This document shows positions 47,313-56,455 of a DNA stretch of 64,000 nucleotides, one piece after another. Under the pieces are notes generated by a model that saw only the letters and a program-made list of their open reading frames with translations, was not told where the DNA came from and made no database searches. This DNA is from Actinophytocola sp044466355 (GTDB lineage Bacteria; Actinomycetota; Actinomycetes; Mycobacteriales; Pseudonocardiaceae): the NCBI RefSeq assembly GCF_044466355.1, contig NZ_JBITMQ010000027.1:1-64000 (forward strand), read 5' to 3'. How positions within the stretch are numbered: the first letter of the stretch is position 1; every line of letters begins with the position of its first letter. Made by a program: the position numbers and the translations under genes.

Positions 47313-48893
47313 ATGCGTCCAGCCTGCCCGGGAGCGCGATTGGTCACTGGCCGACAGCAACACCTCAACCAGTCCCTGCTGCGGATCCCGCGGCGGGCCG
47401 AGAACTCCGCACGCCACACCGTGTCCAAGACCTATGTCGAGGCCGGTTCGTTCGCGGCGCTGCTGCACTCCAGTGACCACCAGATCCTCTACGGCAGACG
47501 CGGCACCGGGAAGACGCACGCGTTGCTGCACCTCGCCGACCTGCTCGCCGGCATGGGCGACGTGGCCGTCTACGTCGACCTGCGCACCATCGGGTCGGCG
47601 GGCGGCATCCACGCCGACAGCGCGCACACCGCGGCTGAACGGGGCACGCAGCTGCTCATCGACGCGCTCGAGGAGGTGCACGACGGGCTGCTGACCGTGG
47701 CGATGGAACAGGACGTCGGCGACCCGACCGCGTTGCTCCGCGAGCTGGACGCGCTGGCCGAGGCCGCCACCACGGTCAAGGTGGTCGGCGAGGTCGAGCG
47801 GGAGACCACGGTCAGCGGCGCGGAGGAGGCGACGCGGTCGGCGGAGGTGTCGCTCTCCCCCAAACCGGGCGCCCGCGGCTCGGCGAACCACCGGCGGTCG
47901 GTCACCGCGCAGAGCCGGTTGCTGCGCACCGGCGTCGAGCGGCACCAGGTGATGTTCGGGCCGCTGTCGCGGGCCGTGCGCGGGATCGTGCGTGCGCTCG
48001 CGCCCGCGCGGCTGTGGCTGTTGCTCGACGAGTGGAGCAGCCTGCCCAAGGACCTGCAGCCGTTCCTCGCCGACCTGCTGCGGCGCGCGGTGCTGCCGGT
48101 CGGCGGCCTGACGGTCAAGATCGCCGCGATCGAGCGGCGGGCGGCGTTCGCGGTGCCGACCGGGCCCGGCGAGTACGTCGGCATCGAGGTCGGGTCGGAC
48201 GCGGCGTCGTCGGTGGACCTCGACGAGTTCCTCGTGTTCGACAACAGCCCGGCCCGGGCACGGGAGTTCTTCGCGCGGCTGTTCCACAACCACACGGCGG
48301 TGTGGCTCGCGACGATGGTGAAGGACCCGCCCGCCGACGTGACCGCGTTCGTCGACGAGTGCTTCCGCCGCACCGCGTTCCCCGAGCTGGTGCGTGCCGC
48401 CGAGGGCGTGCCGAGGGACGCGATCAACATCGCCGCGCTCGCCGCGCAGCACGCGCACGACAAGCCGGTCACGGTCGCCGACGTGCGCCGCGCGGCCCGC
48501 GACTGGTACCTGCGCGACAAGCAGACCGCGATCCGCGCGAACGAACCCGCCCGCGCGGCGCTGCGGGCGTTGGTCGACGAGGTGGTCGGGCACCGGCGGG
48601 CGCGGACGTTCGTCGTGGACCAGCTCGCCGTCGAACGGGCCGGGGTCGTCGAGGACCTCCACGACGCGCGGCTGCTCCACCTGCTGCGCCGGGGGATCGC
48701 CGACCCGAACCACCCCGGCGCGCTGTACGACGGGTTCGCCATCGACTACGGCTGCTACGTGTCCCTGCTGCTCGACGACGCGAAGTTCCACACCCGGGGC
48801 AGGGGCGACTGGCTCAACTCCCCCGACGGCGTGCCACCGGAGGGCTTCAGGTTCGCGCGGTCGGCGATCGACCTGGGGGCGCTACTCGGTTAG
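47313..48893 (+). CDS. P-loop ATP-binding protein (STAND/ORC-like), eCIS-linked
   Basis: A 526-residue P-loop NTPase with Walker A YGRRGTGKTHALLHL (about 60-75) and Walker B LWLLLDEWS (about 230-238), and a C-terminal helical part (about 380-526, with HLLRRGIADPNHPG and a winged-helix-like end). It lacks membrane segments. It is not the AAA+ Afp15-type ATPase of eCIS, which has a different layout. In Streptomyces, an ATP-binding gene of this type is found near the phage-tail-like cluster (from memory). ATG 47313 is used; a TTG at 47340 with a better-spaced GGGAG is possible. Confidence 0.82.
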   Translation: MRPACPGARLVTGRQQHLNQSLLRIPRRAENSARHTVSKTYVEAGSFAALLHSSDHQILYGRRGTGKTHALLHLADLLAGMGDVAVYVDLRTIGSAGGIHADSAHTAAERGTQLLIDALEEVHDGLLTVAMEQDVGDPTALLRELDALAEAATTVKVVGEVERETTVSGAEEATRSAEVSLSPKPGARGSANHRRSVTAQSRLLRTGVERHQVMFGPLSRAVRGIVRALAPARLWLLLDEWSSLPKDLQPFLADLLRRAVLPVGGLTVKIAAIERRAAFAVPTGPGEYVGIEVGSDAASSVDLDEFLVFDNSPARAREFFARLFHNHTAVWLATMVKDPPADVTAFVDECFRRTAFPELVRAAEGVPRDAINIAALAAQHAHDKPVTVADVRRAARDWYLRDKQTAIRANEPARAALRALVDEVVGHRRARTFVVDQLAVERAGVVEDLHDARLLHLLRRGIADPNHPGALYDGFAIDYGCYVSLLLDDAKFHTRGRGDWLNSPDGVPPEGFRFARSAIDLGALLG

Positions 48894-49322
48894 GAACGGC
48901 ACCACGACGGCCGCGAACTCGTCCGGCGCCTCGCTGTGGATGCGGTGCCCGGCCGGTACCTCCACCACGCGCGCGGACGGCATGCGTGCCGCGGCGTCGT
49001 GGATGCGGCTCTGGTCGACGTGGCTCGTCGGCCCACCGGCCAGCCACAGCGTGTCGGCCGTGATGTCGGCGAGGGCGGCCCACCACGCCGGGTCGGGCGT
49101 GCGGACCGTGCGGAAGACGGGCTCGACCACCGCCCAGTCGAAGTCCACCGGCTCGGCGGGCCGGGCGGGTGGTTCGGGGAGCGGCATGGGTGCGTGCGGG
49201 GGCGGGCCGGTGCCGTGCCCGGGCAGGTCGAGCGCGATCGACGTGCGGGGCAGCCCGGCCGCGAAGGTTTCCCAGGTGCGGGCCGAGCTGCCCAGCGCGT
49301 GCAGGAGCACGACGGGGATCAT
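48882..49322 (-). CDS. Alpha/beta hydrolase with internal deletion of the catalytic region
   Basis: A 146-residue protein that starts as a normal alpha/beta hydrolase (MIPVVLLHALGSSARTWETFA, ALDLPGHGTG) and ends as one (DTLWLAGG, a SHVDQSR loop, VEVPAGHRIHSEAPDEFA with the catalytic His). Full-length members are about 230-280 residues; roughly 90 residues with the GXSXG nucleophile elbow are missing, and the frame stays open. It therefore lacks a catalytic Ser and is probably inactive or a remnant. It overlaps the convergent ATPase gene by 12 bases and precedes the zinc-ribbon gene on the same strand. Confidence 0.7.
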   Translation of the reverse strand: MIPVVLLHALGSSARTWETFAAGLPRTSIALDLPGHGTGPPPHAPMPLPEPPARPAEPVDFDWAVVEPVFRTVRTPDPAWWAALADITADTLWLAGGPTSHVDQSRIHDAAARMPSARVVEVPAGHRIHSEAPDEFAAVVVPFLTE

Positions 49323-49338
49323 GCCGCGACGGTAGCCG

Positions 49339-51592
49339 TCAGACCTCCTCGAAGAACTCGATTTCGCTGATGGCCAACGTGTTGCCCTTGACCGCCTTGA
49401 ACGTGCCGACCACGTGGATCTCCACGCTGCTCACGCCCTCACCGTTCTCGATCTCCAGCGTCTGCGGATCGGGCAGGTCCTGGAGGTCGATGTCGGTGGT
49501 CTTGCCGGTGGAGAACACGAGGTGCAGCTTCTGGGCGCGGAAGGTCGCCTTGAAGTCGCCGCCGTCGCCGTTGTGGACGATGATGCGCGCGAGGTCGACG
49601 GTCCGGTCGAACGTGACGACCATGTTCGGCTCCTTGGGCCCGACCGGCGCCGCCCAGAAGCTGTCGGAGGCACCGTCCACCGCGAGGTTCGCGGGGTGCT
49701 TGGGCAGCGCCGCCGACGCGGTCGGCGCCTCCGCGGCGGACACGGGCACGTACTGCGGGAACACGACGCGCTCGAACGTGCCCTTCGCCTCCGCGGCCCG
49801 TTCGTTCACCCAGCCCCGGAAGGGCGCGAACAACCCGTACGCGATGCCACCCAGGATGAGCGCGACCGCGACCACCCTGCGGACCACCTTGAAGGTGGCG
49901 CTGACCGCGACGGCGAGCTTGCTCTTGCCGGCCCGGCCGCGGCGTGTGGACCGTTCGCCCGCCTTGCGGACCTTCGCGCCGCGCCGCGGCAGCAGCTTGC
50001 GCCACCACGGCGTCTTGACGACCTGCGCCTCGGCGAGAGACGTGCCGCAACGGCTGCAGAACTTGCGTGTGGGCGCGTTGCCCTCGCCGCACTCCCCGCA
50101 GACGAGGTCGCCCGGTTGGAGCTTCCTGGACGGCGGCTGCTTGCGGACCTGGGGTGGCTTCTTCCGCGCCTCCTGGGGGACGACCGCCTCGGGTTGCGTG
50201 GTCGCCTTGCCGGTGACGGGCGCGACCAGTTCGCCGGCCTCGGCCTCGCTGGCCTTCGGCTTGGGCGGCGGCAGCGCGGGACCGCCCGATGCCGCGGGTG
50301 TCGGCGGGGCGGGCGGCTTCATCCCGGGCACGACCGACGAGTCCTTCGGCCCGACGGGAAGTGGCAGCGCACCCGCGGGCGGCAACGCCGGACCGGAAGC
50401 GGCCGACGCGGGCCCCGGCGCGGGCGGCTCCGGCGGCAACCTGGGTGGCGGCGGCTTCAGGCCAGGGGCGGCAGCCGCACCCGGAGGCGACGGCGGGACA
50501 GGCGGCACCTTCGGCCCTACACCCGCCGCGGCCGAACCAGCAGCCCCACCGGAAGGTGGCGGCGGGACAGGCGGCAACTTCGGCGCCCCACCAGCACTCG
50601 ACACCCCCGATGGCAACGGCGGATCCGGCGGCAACTTCGGCGGCGGCGGCCTCAAACCAGACACAGCCGAACCAGCAGAAGGTGACGACGCGACAGGCGG
50701 CGCACTCGGCGCCCCACCAACACTCAACACCCCCGATGGCAACGGCGGATCCGGCGGCAACTTCGGCGGCGGCGGCCTCAAACCAGACACAGCCGAACCA
50801 GCAGAAGGTGACGACGCGACAGNNNNNNNNNNNNNNNNNNNNNNNNNNNNNNNNNNNNNNNNNNNNNNNNNNNNNNNNNNNNNNNNNNNNNNNNNNNNNN
50901 NNNNNNNNNNNNNNNNNNNCAGGCGGCGCACTCGGCGCCCCACCGGCACCGGGCGCCGCAGGTGGCGTCGGCGGAGCCGACGCCACCGAAGCGGAGGTGG
51001 CCGCACCCGGCGGAGGCGGCGGAGCGCCGGGCGGTGGCGGCGGCTTGGGCGGTGCGGCGGTCGCCGCACCGGATGCCGGAGCGCTCGGTGGCGACGGCGG
51101 CGCACCCGGAGGCGGCGGCTTCGGCGGCCCACCAGCAGGCGGCCCACCCGGAGGCGGCGGCTTCGGCGGCCCACCAGCAGGCGGCCCACCGGGAGGGGGC
51201 GGTGGCTTGGGTGCCCCCGGAGGAGGCGGTGGCTTGGGCGCCCCGGGCGGAGGTGGTGGCTTCGGCGGGCCTCCAGGCCCGGGTGGCTTCGGCGGGCCGG
51301 GCGGTCCCGGCTTCGCGCCAGGCGGTCCCGGCGGACCGGCGCCCGGCCGTCCCGGCATCCCCGGCTTCGCGGGAGTCTGCACCGGGTCGCGGTCGCCCAC
51401 GTCCAGGTACAGCGCCGACTGGATCCGTGCGAACCACCCGCGCTTCGGCTGCTCCTCTTCCTCCGGCTCGGCCGCGACGGGCTTCGGTGGCGGAGCCACC
51501 TTCTCCCCCGTCCACTCCAGGAACGCCCCACAGGAACCGCAGAACGCGTCCGTCTCCTTGTTGTGGAAACCGCACGTCTTGCACACGATCAC
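49339..51592 (-). CDS. Zinc-ribbon, proline-repeat, single-span membrane protein of the eCIS (CisA-like architecture); contains assembly gap
   Basis: From the GTG at 51592 (GTGA overlap with the upstream tail gene): an N-terminal zinc ribbon (CKTCGFHNKETDAFCGSCG), a Gly/Pro-rich repeat region, a 97-base run of N, more Pro-rich repeats of 42 residues, a second zinc ribbon (CGECGEGNAPTRKFCSRCG), a basic stretch, one membrane span (AVALILGGIAYGLFAPF) and a C-terminal beta-sandwich of the discoidin/NADase-type glycan-binding kind (VDGASDSFWAAPVGP). The two sides of the gap lie in different frames only because the N count is arbitrary. It resembles the membrane protein that ties Streptomyces contractile systems to the cell membrane. 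Confidence 0.8.
50571..50822. repeat. Two 126-base tandem repeats next to the gap
   Basis: Copies at 50571-50696 and 50697-50822 encode a 42-residue Pro-rich unit (with PPPPKLPPDPPLPSG). The sequence after the gap, from 50923, continues the same unit, so the gap lies inside this repeat array. Confidence 0.9.
50823..50919. other. Assembly gap (97 N)
   Basis: A run of undetermined bases inside the repeat array of the zinc-ribbon gene. The flanks share the bases CAG and both belong to the 126-base repeat, so one or more repeat units are probably collapsed here. Confidence 0.99.
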
Positions 51593-52128
51593 GGTCGGTC
51601 CACCTCCACTCTGTGCACCACGTGCGCCGGCTTGGCGGCCGCGACCGCGGAGTCGACGAGGTCCATCGGCACGCTCGACGGGTCGTGCACCCGTATCCGG
51701 ACGGCCAGGCGCGGGGACGCCTCGCCCGGCATGTCGGCGGCCGGGTTCTTCGACCAGCCGACCCCGCCGCTGTCGGCGATCTCCACCCGTCCGCCCGTCA
51801 GCACCTGCAGGTTCGCGCGCAGGCCCGCGACCGTGCCGCGCATGCGGTACATCTCGACGGCCGTCGCGACCACCGCTCTGCGGCGTTCTATCGGCCAGCC
51901 CTCCTCCAGCGAGATGCCGACCCAGCCGGCGATCCACTCGAGGAAGTCCTCCGGCGCGAGGTACGGGTCGAAGTAGTCCACCAGGCAGTCCAGTGTGGAC
52001 AGCACGGGCGCCAGCACGTCGTCGAAGCCGGCGACGAAGCGGTCCGTGAACTCGTCCTCCTGGTACACCGCGGGCAGCATCCGGATGAACGGCGCCGCGC
52101 TCGGCATGCCCGCCACCACGCCACGCAT
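51589..52128 (-). CDS. Phage tail protein I-like baseplate component of the eCIS
   Basis: A 179-residue protein with the tail-protein-I/Afp12-type beginning FIRMLPAVYQEDEFTDRFVAGFDDVLAPVLSTLDCLVDYFDPYLAPEDFLEWIAGWVG, then RRRAVVATAVEMYRMRGTVAGLRANLQVLTG. It belongs at the baseplate periphery. The ATG at 52128 overlaps the stop of the gp6-like gene by one base (TGATG) and has GGAGGACAACTG upstream; the open frame before it is not used. Confidence 0.88.
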   Translation of the reverse strand: MRGVVAGMPSAAPFIRMLPAVYQEDEFTDRFVAGFDDVLAPVLSTLDCLVDYFDPYLAPEDFLEWIAGWVGISLEEGWPIERRRAVVATAVEMYRMRGTVAGLRANLQVLTGGRVEIADSGGVGWSKNPAADMPGEASPRLAVRIRVHDPSSVPMDLVDSAVAAAKPAHVVHRVEVDRP

Positions 52129-54080
52129 CAGTTGTCCTCCACCTTCACGTGGTGCTCGAACGAGAAGATGAGGCTGTGGCGGTCGACGTCGAGGCGCTGA
52201 CACTCCTCGCCGCGTTCGCCGGTCACCGGGTTGGCGCCGAACAGCCGCACGTCCTCCACCAGGTCCACGCCCCGCACCCGTTGCAGCAGCGCGTACACGT
52301 CCCCCGCCTGCACCGGCCTGCCGAACTCCCAGCCGCGACCGTCCCGCCCGCCGCTGATCGGGTTCAGGTACCCGTACAGCGCGGCGAGCGCGTCGGCGCG
52401 GACGCGGGCCTTGTCCAGCCGGGGACGGGCGATGATCCGCGCCACCACCGTCACCCCGCGATAGCGCGGTGGGGACACCAGCACGCGGGTGCCGATCAGC
52501 CGCACCTCGTCGAGCCGTTCCGTGATCCGCTGCAGCGTCTCCTCGCCGGGCACCAGCTCCGCGAAGTCGATCCGGCCCTCGACCTCCGCCGCCGCGGGCA
52601 CGATCAGCACCCGCACCGAACCGGCGTCGGTGTCCTCGTCACCCGCGGTCACGCAGCGCACGCGGGCCACGTCCGGCGCCGCCTCCTGCGTGATGGCCTC
52701 GTAGTCCTCCGCGGTGACCGCACGGCTGCGGGTACGCAACAGGATCGGGCCGCGGGCCTTCGCCTCGTCGACGCTCTCGCCGTCGACGCCACCCCGCGCC
52801 GCCTCGATGTTCTCCACCCGCGACACGAACGGGATCGACGACTTCAACGTCCGGATCGCGCCCTTGCCGACGTTGCCGAGCCGCCCGCCGCCGGTGGCGT
52901 ACCTACGCATCCGGATCGTCGCGCCGTACGGCGGGACGGCGCCGTACTGCCGCAGCCCGCCGTCCGGTTCGCGGATCGCCGGTCCGAACTGGACGGTGCC
53001 GGAGGTGCCGTCGAGGATGTAGTGCCGGTCGTCGGGGCCGCTGCCCGCGAAGTTGTGGACCGGCGTCCACTCCTGCCAGCCGTCGTCGGACGTGGTCTCC
53101 AGCACCGCCTCGCCCGCGCCGATGACGACCGGGCGGCGCGCGGTGTGGAACTCCTGCCCCGGCACGCCCTCCGAGTCGCCGAGCGTCTCGTCCTCGACGA
53201 TCTCGCAGTGGTTCGCCTCGACCGTGCCACCGATCGTGCTGGCCGACAACGCGGTCACCAGCGGCGACGCCTGGTAGGTCGGCCAGTCCGCGTCCACCTC
53301 GATCACGCGTGCGCGCAGCCAGCCGGCCGCGGTGCCGCCGAGCACCGCCGACTCGTGGTCGGGCGGCACGTGGACGTGCACCTCACCGGTCGTGTTCAGC
53401 GCGCCGGTGCCGTCGGTGCTGACGAGGCAGCGCCGCCATTCCTTGCCGTTCCACGCCTCCCACACCAGCGGTGGGTGGTCGGGGTGCACGCCGACACCCT
53501 CGACGCGGCAGTCGAAGTCCAGGCGCACCACGCAGTTCGGCACCGGGTCGGACAGGCCGACGAGCACCGCGTCACCGGGTCGCGGCACGTCCGAGAACGC
53601 CTGGAACGACTGGCCCATCTTCAGCTCGTCGGTCCGGTCCACCTGCGTGTCGGCGGCCGCGGCCCGCGTGGCGACGTAGTTCAGCGCACACGGCAGGATC
53701 CGCAGGTCCGAGCCGGTGGAGAAGACCACCGATTCCTCGGTCTCGGTGCGCAGCGTCGCCACGTCGGTGCCCCTCGGCACGCCGACCGGTGTGATCGCGG
53801 GCGCGGACAGCCAGAACGTGACGTCCGCCTGTGCCGGGGTCGCGGGGATGAGCCGCAGCCCGATCAGCTCCAGGAACTTCACGTACAGCCGGTCCGGCAC
53901 CTGGTTGAGGCGGAACAGCAGCTGGTCGGTCATGAACGCGAACGTCTCGATCAGCGTGACGCCCGGGTCGGACACGTTGTGGTCCGTCCACTCCGGACAG
54001 CGGCGCATGACCATGCGCTTCGCGTCGTCGACGAGGTCCTGGAACCGCCGGTCGTCGAGGTTGGGGGCAGGCAGCGCCAT
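52128..54080 (-). CDS. Baseplate wedge protein (gp6/J-like) of the eCIS
   Basis: A 650-residue protein with the J-like/gp6 family opening (MALPAPNLDDRRFQDLVDDAKRMVMRRCPEWTDHNVSDPGVTLIETFAFMTDQLLFRLNQ), a middle domain and the C-terminal GTRVLVSPPRYRGVTVVARI and RPVQAGDVYALLQRVRGVDLVEDVRL segments. This protein forms the inner baseplate ring that triggers sheath contraction. It starts one base before the end of the gp25-like gene (TGATG) and is followed directly by the tail protein I-like gene. Confidence 0.95.
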   Translation of the reverse strand: MALPAPNLDDRRFQDLVDDAKRMVMRRCPEWTDHNVSDPGVTLIETFAFMTDQLLFRLNQVPDRLYVKFLELIGLRLIPATPAQADVTFWLSAPAITPVGVPRGTDVATLRTETEESVVFSTGSDLRILPCALNYVATRAAAADTQVDRTDELKMGQSFQAFSDVPRPGDAVLVGLSDPVPNCVVRLDFDCRVEGVGVHPDHPPLVWEAWNGKEWRRCLVSTDGTGALNTTGEVHVHVPPDHESAVLGGTAAGWLRARVIEVDADWPTYQASPLVTALSASTIGGTVEANHCEIVEDETLGDSEGVPGQEFHTARRPVVIGAGEAVLETTSDDGWQEWTPVHNFAGSGPDDRHYILDGTSGTVQFGPAIREPDGGLRQYGAVPPYGATIRMRRYATGGGRLGNVGKGAIRTLKSSIPFVSRVENIEAARGGVDGESVDEAKARGPILLRTRSRAVTAEDYEAITQEAAPDVARVRCVTAGDEDTDAGSVRVLIVPAAAEVEGRIDFAELVPGEETLQRITERLDEVRLIGTRVLVSPPRYRGVTVVARIIARPRLDKARVRADALAALYGYLNPISGGRDGRGWEFGRPVQAGDVYALLQRVRGVDLVEDVRLFGANPVTGERGEECQRLDVDRHSLIFSFEHHVKVEDN

Positions 54081-54490
54081 CAGTAGTCACTCCCGTCCTC
54101 TGGGATGGTGTAGAAGGGGAAGACCAGGTTGCGCCGGTCGTTGGTGTCCTTCGTGCGGTACTGGATGTCGATGTACAGCACGCCGTCCTCCTCCGGGTGC
54201 GGCGTGACGAGCACGGCCTCGACGTCCACCCTGGGCTCCCAGCGCAGCAGCGCCTCCCGCACCACCTGCGACAGCTCCGCGGTCGTCTCCACGTTGATCG
54301 GCCGGAACACGAAGTCGCGGATCCGGCTGCCGAAGTCGGGGCGCATCGGCCGCTCACCGGGGTAGGTCGACAGGATCAGCCGCATCGCCTGCTCCAGCTC
54401 CACCTCCCTGCGCACCAGCGCGATCCCGCCCTGGCGGGCGACCCCGAGCGGGAACGCCCACCCGGCGCCGATGAAATCTTGTGTCGTCAC
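54080..54490 (-). CDS. gp25/GPW-like baseplate protein of the eCIS
   Basis: A 136-residue protein with the gp25 family core: LEQAMRLILSTYPGERPMRPDFGSRIRDFVF and the C-terminal strand region VDVEAVLVTPHPEEDGVLYIDIQYR. It has lysozyme-like family ancestry and here serves as a baseplate wedge protein that links hub and sheath. The GTG start at 54490 lies 9 bases after the spike gene. Confidence 0.95.
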   Translation of the reverse strand: MTTQDFIGAGWAFPLGVARQGGIALVRREVELEQAMRLILSTYPGERPMRPDFGSRIRDFVFRPINVETTAELSQVVREALLRWEPRVDVEAVLVTPHPEEDGVLYIDIQYRTKDTNDRRNLVFPFYTIPEDGSDY

Positions 54491-54499
54491 AGAAATCCC

Positions 54500-56455
54500 C
54501 TAGTTGAGCTTGATGAGCTTGCCGGAGACCTCGACCATGGTGCTGCTCTCGATCTTCACGCCCAGCTTCCCGGAGAGCGAGAGCTGTCCGTCGGTCTCGA
54601 CCTTGATGCCGCCCATGCCACCCTTGATCGTGATGCCGCCGAGGTCTCCGCACTCGATGGTCAGCGAACCGTTGGGAGACTTGGACTCCGGCGGTTTCGG
54701 GTTGCACGCCAGCGTTACCGTCCCGGCCACCTGGTCGATGACGAGGCCGAGCTTGTCGCCCTTGGTGCCGAGCTGGATCTTCGACTGGATCGGCGGCAGG
54801 CTGCCCGGCGGGCCGGGCGGCAGCTCGTCGGTGAACGTCAGCTGGTTCGCCGCCGGGGTCGCCACGCCGCGCTTGGTGACGATGCCCGACCCGGCCACGG
54901 CGTTCTTCAGCTCACCGAAGTCCGACTTGCTGTTGACCAGTCCACCGAGGACGTACGGGCGCCGCGAGTCGCCGAACTCGAAGCCGAGCAACACCTCGTC
55001 CCCCACGGACGGCAGGAACAACGCACCGGTCTTCGCGCCCGCCCCGAACTGCACGACCCGCGCCCAGTCCGACTCGAAGTTCGGCGCGAGCCACGGCAGC
55101 GCGACCTTCACCCGGCCGAGCTTGTCCGGGTCGGCGACGTTGGTGACGACCCCGCACACCAGCCCGCCGAAGTCGGTCTTCTTGGGCGCCCCGCCACCGG
55201 ACGTGAGGCCGAGCAGCGACCGGTTCTGCCGTCCGGACACCCAGAACCGGGTGCGGTAGCCGAACTCGTCCGGGTTGAACACGTGCCGGGCGTTGGTGAC
55301 GAACCACTTGCCGCAGAACTGTTCCGGCACCCCGGCGATCTCCACCTCGGCGCCTGCCTGGATCTTCGGGTCGCCGTTCGCTTCCCCCTCCGCCTCGGCG
55401 AACGTGCTGGCGATGTGGTCGGCGACGCCCTTCGCCGCGGCCTCCGCCGCCGCGTCCGCCGCGGCCCCGACGCCGAGCGGCCGGTCCACCACGAGGTAGG
55501 CGGTGTTGCTGGCGGGCAACCCGAAGTCGAGCTTGGGCAGCCCGGGGATGGAGGGCAGCGACGGCATCGAGGGCAGCGAGACCAGCCCGTCGGTGAATGA
55601 CGTCGCGAGGTCGGCCGGGTCCTGGTCCTTGATGGAAGCCGTGCCGGTCGCCGCGTCGGCCTTGGCGACCGCCACGCGTGCGTCCTTCGGGTCCCACACC
55701 CGCACCTCGACGTCCGGCGTGATGTTCGCGGCCGAGAGCCTCGGCAGGAACGTGTGCAGGTTGTCCTTGAACGTCAGCTTCCCGTTGCCGAGCCCCACCA
55801 TGCTCGCCGCCGTGTCGACCGCGGCCGACAGCGCACCGCCGAGTCCGCCGCCGTCCTTGCGCCCGGACGCCTTGCGGAAGAAGAACTTCCCGCCCACGAC
55901 ACCGGTCTCATAGCCGATCTCGCGGGCCCGCTCCCGCAGGAAGTCCCAGTCGGACTGCGCGACCTGCGCGACGTGGTCGTGCGCGACCGACGTCTCCTCG
56001 ACCGTGCCGATCTCCAGGCCCGCGTTCGACGCGACCTCCTCGGCGATCTCGGAGTCCTTCATGTTCAGGTAGGTGCGGGTGCGCTTGGCGCGCTGCAGCC
56101 GGTGCGCCTTCTCGTACCCGCGCACCACGGAGAAGATCATGCCCTCCTGGCAGATCGCCTCGATCGAGGTCACCTCGCCCTTGATCAGGGAGGTGGTGCT
56201 GGTGCTGTCCGCGGCGCCGGCGGCGATCTCGACCACCGCCCCGATCTCCAGGCCCGCGTCCTTCACCGCCGTGCCCTCGACGTCGTTGAACGTGATCTCG
56301 AACATGTCCGGCAGGTGCAGGTGCGTGTCCACGACCGCGCGGACCAGCTTCGCCAGCACCGGCTCCGGCAGCGGCGCGCCGACCAGCCTGCCGATCTTGA
56401 CCGACGGCCAGACGACGGCGTTGGCGCCGCCGCCGGCCAGCCCTCCCAGCGTCAT
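54500..56455 (-). CDS. VgrG-like spike protein (gp27-gp5 fusion) of the eCIS
   Basis: A 651-residue protein with the gp27-like hub region (about 40-400, including LPDMFEITFNDVEGTAVKDAGLEIGA and VARSDWDFLRERAREIGYE-type segments), the gp5 OB-fold (about 430-520, GLVCGVVTNVADPDKLGRVKVALPWLAP) and a short beta-helix end (LTIECGDLGGITIKGGMGGIKVETDG). It lacks extra C-terminal effector domains. The start at 56455 shares a base with the LysM gene stop. It forms the piercing tip of the particle. Confidence 0.95.
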   Translation of the reverse strand: MTLGGLAGGGANAVVWPSVKIGRLVGAPLPEPVLAKLVRAVVDTHLHLPDMFEITFNDVEGTAVKDAGLEIGAVVEIAAGAADSTSTTSLIKGEVTSIEAICQEGMIFSVVRGYEKAHRLQRAKRTRTYLNMKDSEIAEEVASNAGLEIGTVEETSVAHDHVAQVAQSDWDFLRERAREIGYETGVVGGKFFFRKASGRKDGGGLGGALSAAVDTAASMVGLGNGKLTFKDNLHTFLPRLSAANITPDVEVRVWDPKDARVAVAKADAATGTASIKDQDPADLATSFTDGLVSLPSMPSLPSIPGLPKLDFGLPASNTAYLVVDRPLGVGAAADAAAEAAAKGVADHIASTFAEAEGEANGDPKIQAGAEVEIAGVPEQFCGKWFVTNARHVFNPDEFGYRTRFWVSGRQNRSLLGLTSGGGAPKKTDFGGLVCGVVTNVADPDKLGRVKVALPWLAPNFESDWARVVQFGAGAKTGALFLPSVGDEVLLGFEFGDSRRPYVLGGLVNSKSDFGELKNAVAGSGIVTKRGVATPAANQLTFTDELPPGPPGSLPPIQSKIQLGTKGDKLGLVIDQVAGTVTLACNPKPPESKSPNGSLTIECGDLGGITIKGGMGGIKVETDGQLSLSGKLGVKIESSTMVEVSGKLIKLN

